Origin: Bacteroidota bacterium
GTDB lineage: Bacteria; Bacteroidota; Bacteroidia; Chitinophagales; Chitinophagaceae
Reading direction: 5' to 3'
Length of the DNA: 9,622 bases
Assembly (NCBI GenBank): GCA_023396345.1
Contig: JAEWWO010000082.1
Span: 1 to 9,622 of the forward strand
Shown here: positions 6,771-9,622 of the stretch, piece by piece
How positions within the stretch are numbered: the first letter of the stretch is position 1
Layout: each line of letters starts with the position of its first letter
Program-made: the position numbers and the translations under genes
Notes under the pieces: generated by a model
Told to the model about the DNA's origin: nothing
Seen by the model: the letters and a program-made list of their open reading frames with translations, nothing else
Databases searched by the model: none

Positions 6771-6903
6771 AAATCTCAGGTTATTACCATTAATATTTTT
6801 CTTGTTCATTTTATTGGCCTTTAAAAAAGCTGGAAGCCGAGTGGACACTCAGGTGCCTCAGGCTGCACGAAATTTTACAATCTCTTGGCTGTGTCTTTAT
6901 TAA
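6766..6903 (+). CDS. Possible 45-aa small protein with N-terminal hydrophobic segment
   Basis: The ATG at 6766-6768 overlaps the TGA of the TPR gene (ATGA) and opens 45 codons ending at TAA 6901-6903. The product starts M-K-N-L-R, followed by a strongly hydrophobic run (L-L-P-L-I-F-F-L-F-I-L-L-A, residues 6-18) and F-K-K. It therefore looks like a signal peptide or a single membrane span with a short polar tail (about residues 20-45, ending S-W-L-C-L-Y). The start overlap and the classical hydrophobic N-terminus argue for real translation. Against this, the tail has no recognisable domain, and the ORF could be the remaining 5' end of a gene whose body was lost. The next gene starts 49 bp on with its own signal peptide. 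No SD is visible; coupling through the ATGA overlap would be the likely route. Family unknown. Confidence 0.45.
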   Translation: MKNLRLLPLIFFLFILLAFKKAGSRVDTQVPQAARNFTISWLCLY

Positions 6904-6952
6904 AAAATATTTCTTAACCGTTGGTTATTATAATCAACACAATTATTTACGG

Positions 6953-7909
6953 ATGAAAAAAATCATCACATTAATCGCAGTATTTTTTATTCAAATGATT
7001 GCTATGGCGCAAGTAAAAGAATTAAATGAAAAATATCTTTTACGTACTCGCCAATTGTCAGGCGGAGTCCGTACACTTCAAATAGATGAGCTTGTGAACA
7101 GCAAATTATATTGGGAGATAAAAGAACAAGTATCTAATGGGATAAGACCTTCAACAGAGGATATCAATAAGGGAGTACAAACCAAAAAATTCATACCAAA
7201 AGAGGAAGGAAAATATTTTCTCAACAACAACGAACAGAAATTCTGGTTTACCATTGATAAAAATGGTTTGTATGTGGACAGTGCCTTTTTTGAAGACAAC
7301 GAAACTATGCAACCATTCTATTGGACCTTCCATTTTGAGAATGGGAATATAACAAAAGTCATCGTACAGCACGATAGAAATGAAAGCCCCATCAGAATGA
7401 TCGTTGCGAATGATTCGCTTTTTACCACGACATCCTTCAATCCGAAAACAGGAAACATGTTGAAAAAGCAAATTATTAAGAATGGAGGAGATTGGAGTAA
7501 TTCTGTGGTGATTGAATATTACGAAAGCGGAGTGGTAAAAAGAGAGGAAGATAGAATAAACAAGATAGAGAAATCATATTATGAAAATGGGAAGTTGTCG
7601 TATTATCATAATAGTAATGAAAATGTTGAGGAGCGAATTTCATATAATGAGAAGGGAGAAAAAACTGAGCACAGGTATTTAGCTACAAATAAGGAATATT
7701 GTGAGGAGAGTTATAAAAATGGCATCATAACTGAAAAGGAATGTCGTTCCTCGGGAAGTATAACCAAAACCTATTACAAAAATGGAAAGTTAGACTCTTA
7801 TGAAATTGAGAGTAATGGAGAACTTAAAATATATGACAGAAATAAAAAACTGATCAAGACGGAAAAAATGTATTATCCACAAGCTGCGCCAAACTCTGGT
7901 AAAAAATAA
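6953..7909 (+). CDS. Exported MORN-like (YwqK-type) repeat protein
   Basis: The 318-aa protein begins with a signal peptide (M-K-K-I-I-T-L-I-A-V, cut expected after M-A at residue 18-19, Q20 next). The N-terminal half (about 20-180) is unassigned. The C-terminal half holds successive MORN_2-type units of the Y-Y-x-N-G-K-L kind: E-Y-Y-E-S-G-V-V-K (188-196), S-Y-Y-E-N-G-K-L (208-215), S-Y-N-E-K-G-E-K (230-237), S-Y-K-N-G-I-I-T (253-260), T-Y-Y-K-N-G-K-L (273-280) and a worn copy Y-D-R-N-K-K-L (294-300). Such proteins are often labelled 'YwqK family antitoxin'. Here the signal peptide and lack of a toxin neighbour make that label doubtful; an envelope-located beta-hairpin repeat protein is the safer description. 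It lies 49 bp after the small ORF and 56 bp before the next gene. The ligand is unknown. Confidence 0.9.
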   Translation: MKKIITLIAVFFIQMIAMAQVKELNEKYLLRTRQLSGGVRTLQIDELVNSKLYWEIKEQVSNGIRPSTEDINKGVQTKKFIPKEEGKYFLNNNEQKFWFTIDKNGLYVDSAFFEDNETMQPFYWTFHFENGNITKVIVQHDRNESPIRMIVANDSLFTTTSFNPKTGNMLKKQIIKNGGDWSNSVVIEYYESGVVKREEDRINKIEKSYYENGKLSYYHNSNENVEERISYNEKGEKTEHRYLATNKEYCEESYKNGIITEKECRSSGSITKTYYKNGKLDSYEIESNGELKIYDRNKKLIKTEKMYYPQAAPNSGKK

Positions 7910-7965
7910 GAACATAACGAAATTGTATAGAAACATATCAGTCTTGAAAAAATAAAAAACTGGGT

Positions 7966-8694
7966 ATGAAAAAACTATTGTTGTCAGCCGCATTTATTTC
8001 TACCACATTCATAAATACTGAAAGTTTTGCACAAGCAAATACTAAACCCGTTTACGGTGCATCTTACCGGGACTTTGTTCCCAATGGCTGGAAGGTACTG
8101 GCAACTGCTAAAGGAGATTTAAACAAGGATGGCAAAGCCGATATAGTTCTTTTTTTGGAAGAAGTGGATAAGGTAAATTTTATAACAAACGAAGAATTGG
8201 GCGCTAATATTTTAAACCTGAATCCTCGGATGATTGTAATTGCCTTTGCTGAAAACAACCGATACCGGCGGGTGTTACAAACCGATCGATTTTTGCCATC
8301 TGAAAACGATGAAGGGGCTCGCTGCCTTGCAGATCCTCTCGGGGAAATGGAAAACAGTGGGCTTACTATTGAAAAAGGTCTTTTGAAAATCAATATGCAA
8401 TTTTGGTACAGTTGCGGTAGCTGGTCAGTAACAAATGCAACATACACTTTCAGGTGGCAAAGCAATAAATTTGAATTGATCGGCTTTGACAATAGTTCAT
8501 TCCACCGAGCTAGTGGTGAACAATCATCCACAAGTTATAATTTTAGTACCGGCAAAAAGGAAATAATTTCAGGCGGGAACCAATTTGATGACAAACTGGA
8601 TAAACCGAAAACAACCTGGGGAAAAATAAAAACTAAAAAACGTTATAACCTTGCGAACATGAGCCATGCCGATGTGTTTGACGAAGAATTGTAA
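7966..8694 (+). CDS. Exported protein with D-x-N-x-D-G calcium-loop-like motif
   Basis: This 242-aa protein has a signal peptide (M-K-K-L-L-L-S-A-A-F, cut expected near S-F-A at 20-22). About 25 residues later comes W-K-V-L-A-T-A-K-G-D-L-N-K-D-G-K-A-D-I (42-60). D51, N53, D55 and D59 are spaced as in EF-hand-like or FG-GAP/VCBS calcium loops, and the following hydrophobic strand (V-L-F-L) fits that setting. Only one such loop is present, so this is not a full beta-propeller. Two Cys (120, 150) could pair. The C-terminal third (about 180-242) is polar, rich in Ser, Lys and Asn, and probably flexible. It forms a tight pair with the next gene, which starts 3 bp after its stop. The loop recalls the one in the protein encoded at 4061-5089, but I see no wider similarity. 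Function unknown. Confidence 0.86.
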   Translation: MKKLLLSAAFISTTFINTESFAQANTKPVYGASYRDFVPNGWKVLATAKGDLNKDGKADIVLFLEEVDKVNFITNEELGANILNLNPRMIVIAFAENNRYRRVLQTDRFLPSENDEGARCLADPLGEMENSGLTIEKGLLKINMQFWYSCGSWSVTNATYTFRWQSNKFELIGFDNSSFHRASGEQSSTSYNFSTGKKEIISGGNQFDDKLDKPKTTWGKIKTKKRYNLANMSHADVFDEEL

Positions 8695-8697
8695 ATT

Positions 8698-9288
8698 ATG
8701 AAACGGGTTTTATTACTGATAGCTTTTATAGCAGGCATCAACTCAGGTTATTGCCAGCAAAATAAAGAACAGCTTTTCATAAAAACTGTAAACGAGGTTA
8801 TTACTGCTTTCTCAAAGCAAGACAGCGTGGCAGCAAATAAACTGATACAACCCAAAACAGGTTTATATCATATTCATACAATGGGTGTTTATGATGTGAT
8901 CGCGCATGTAAATACCATACCTTTTTTCAGTAACGGATACCCGGATGTGTTGTTCTCATTGGCGGACAGCATTGTCTCTGCACCGATTCAGTTTACAAGT
9001 TCACTGCCAGGCTTTGATTGCGGAACAGAGAAATGGAGCAATACCGGCGTTTACACCAATCGAAAAATTTATCATCCGCTAAGCAATATTATTAAGTATC
9101 TCAAAAAAATTGAAAACCCTTATTATAGATTCGGGGATATGCAGGCCTGTCTGCGATTAGAAAAGATCAGCCGCAAAATAATTGCTGTAGATAAAAAAGG
9201 ACGGTCGTTGGTTTTTTACCTTAGTTACATCAATCAAAAATGGTGGTTGACCATAATTGACAATGCTATGGCTGATTGCAGCGCGTAA
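8698..9288 (+). CDS. Small exported protein of unknown function
   Basis: The 196-aa product has a signal peptide (M-K-R-V-L-L-L-I-A-F, core to about residue 13) ending G-Y-C-Q-Q. Cys19 is not in a proper lipobox (Y before C), so signal peptidase I is more likely. The first mature helix (F-I-K-T-V-N-E-V-I-T-A-F-S-K-Q-D-S, about 27-43) has the feel of the opening helix of NTF2/SnoaL-like proteins, and the end (S-L-V-F-Y-L-S-Y-I-N-Q-K-W-W-L, 170-184) gives the paired strands such folds have. The middle does not confirm it, so this is only a suggestion. Cys108, Cys151 and Cys194 could take part in disulfides. The gene starts 3 bp after its neighbour and is almost surely co-translated with it. Family not recognised. 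Confidence 0.83.
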   Translation: MKRVLLLIAFIAGINSGYCQQNKEQLFIKTVNEVITAFSKQDSVAANKLIQPKTGLYHIHTMGVYDVIAHVNTIPFFSNGYPDVLFSLADSIVSAPIQFTSSLPGFDCGTEKWSNTGVYTNRKIYHPLSNIIKYLKKIENPYYRFGDMQACLRLEKISRKIIAVDKKGRSLVFYLSYINQKWWLTIIDNAMADCSA

Positions 9289-9327
9289 AAAAATAATACA
9301 ATATTCATAAAAACAAAAATTACATAC

Positions 9328-9622
9328 ATGAAAAAAAATCTGTTGACCTTTCTTTTGATCGTAGCGAGTATTTGTTCGCAAGCGCAGGTATCCATTATCA
9401 CAAGCGGCTTTACAACGAACCTTACTAAAAGTGACCTTCCTTTTTCGGGCGATAGAAAAGTTTTTGCCACTGGTATGGACGATAAGAACACCAATAACAT
9501 TATCGTAGTTTCCAAAAACAAATCCGGTGCAGATAATGACGAATTGTATATCGAAAAATTTACACAACAATCTGATGACAGCTACAACAAAACTTTTTCG
9601 GTAAAACTCACGCACGATGTAA
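9328..9622 (+). CDS. Exported protein, 3' end cut by window edge
   Basis: An ATG at 9328-9330, 39 bp after the upstream stop, opens a frame that stays open for 98 codons to the right edge. The first 20 residues are a clear signal peptide (M-K-K-N-L-L-T-F-L-L-I-V-A-S-I-C-S-Q-A-Q). The visible mature part alternates strands and polar turns (K-V-F-A-T-G-M-D-D, N-I-I-V-V-S-K-N, E-L-Y-I-E-K-F), as in beta-propeller or other all-beta repeat proteins, but too little is present to assign a family. An overlapping reverse-strand frame is judged spurious, because the signal peptide and packing favour this strand. Confidence 0.75.
   Translation, partial: MKKNLLTFLLIVASICSQAQVSIITSGFTTNLTKSDLPFSGDRKVFATGMDDKNTNNIIVVSKNKSGADNDELYIEKFTQQSDDSYNKTFSVKLTHDV

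Noticed and set aside
7841..7962. Direct repeat AATAAAAAACTG at 7841-7852 and 7951-7962 (110 bp apart)
   Set aside because: The first copy is coding sequence and the second is a leader; the match is A-rich and 12 bp only. Chance is the simplest explanation.
8064..8531. 155-codon reverse-strand ORF
   Set aside because: It lies wholly inside the exported protein gene at 7966-8694, which has a signal peptide and tight packing with its neighbour. The reverse product is Ser/Arg-rich low-quality sequence with no domain.
9157..9615. 152-codon reverse-strand ORF spanning two plus-strand genes and their gap
   Set aside because: It is antisense to the end of one gene and the signal peptide of the next. 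Its translation shows no export signal or domain, so it is a shadow frame.

Overview
The window looks like a chromosomal stretch from a member of the Bacteroidota, probably from the Chitinophagaceae/Sphingobacteriales side. The DNA is AT-rich. Nearly every gene starts with a short Lys-rich signal peptide ending in the 'A-x-A-Q' style typical of this phylum (AYAQ, TFAQ, TYAQ, MAQ, FAQ, SQAQ). Almost no start codon is preceded by a Shine-Dalgarno sequence. The taxonomic placement is inferred from these traits, not from a marker gene. I see no rRNA, tRNA, CRISPR array, insertion sequence or convincing intrinsic terminator.

Left part (1-1479, minus strand): the start of a lipoprotein gene of unknown function runs off the left edge. 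Behind it, pointing the same way, is a full-length VanW-family gene (658-1479) without any vancomycin-resistance neighbours. A 264-bp divergent intergenic region (1480-1743) follows. It carries a perfect 10-bp inverted repeat, one arm of which recurs as a 12-mer in the next large upstream gap (3006-3017).

Right part (1744-9622, plus strand): eight consecutive substantial genes, plus one 45-codon ORF, all read rightwards and all appear to encode exported or membrane-targeted proteins. In order they are: a tandem-SH3 protein with an apparently duplicated C-terminal module; an unrecognised protein; a protein with a DFDGDG metal-binding-type loop that probably starts at TTG; a TPR protein with a Cys-containing N-terminal domain; a 45-aa ORF; a MORN-like-repeat (YwqK-type) protein; a second protein with a D-x-N-x-D-G loop; a small unrecognised protein; and the start of another exported protein cut by the right edge. 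From 3082 on, the genes overlap or are 3-56 bp apart, so they probably form one or two operons.

How they work together is not known. The cluster is a set of non-homologous envelope or secreted proteins built from protein- and ligand-binding modules (SH3b, TPR, MORN-like, Ca-loop). No enzyme, transporter or regulator is recognisable among them. Shared export, spacing and orientation support common expression, but any joint function is inference.
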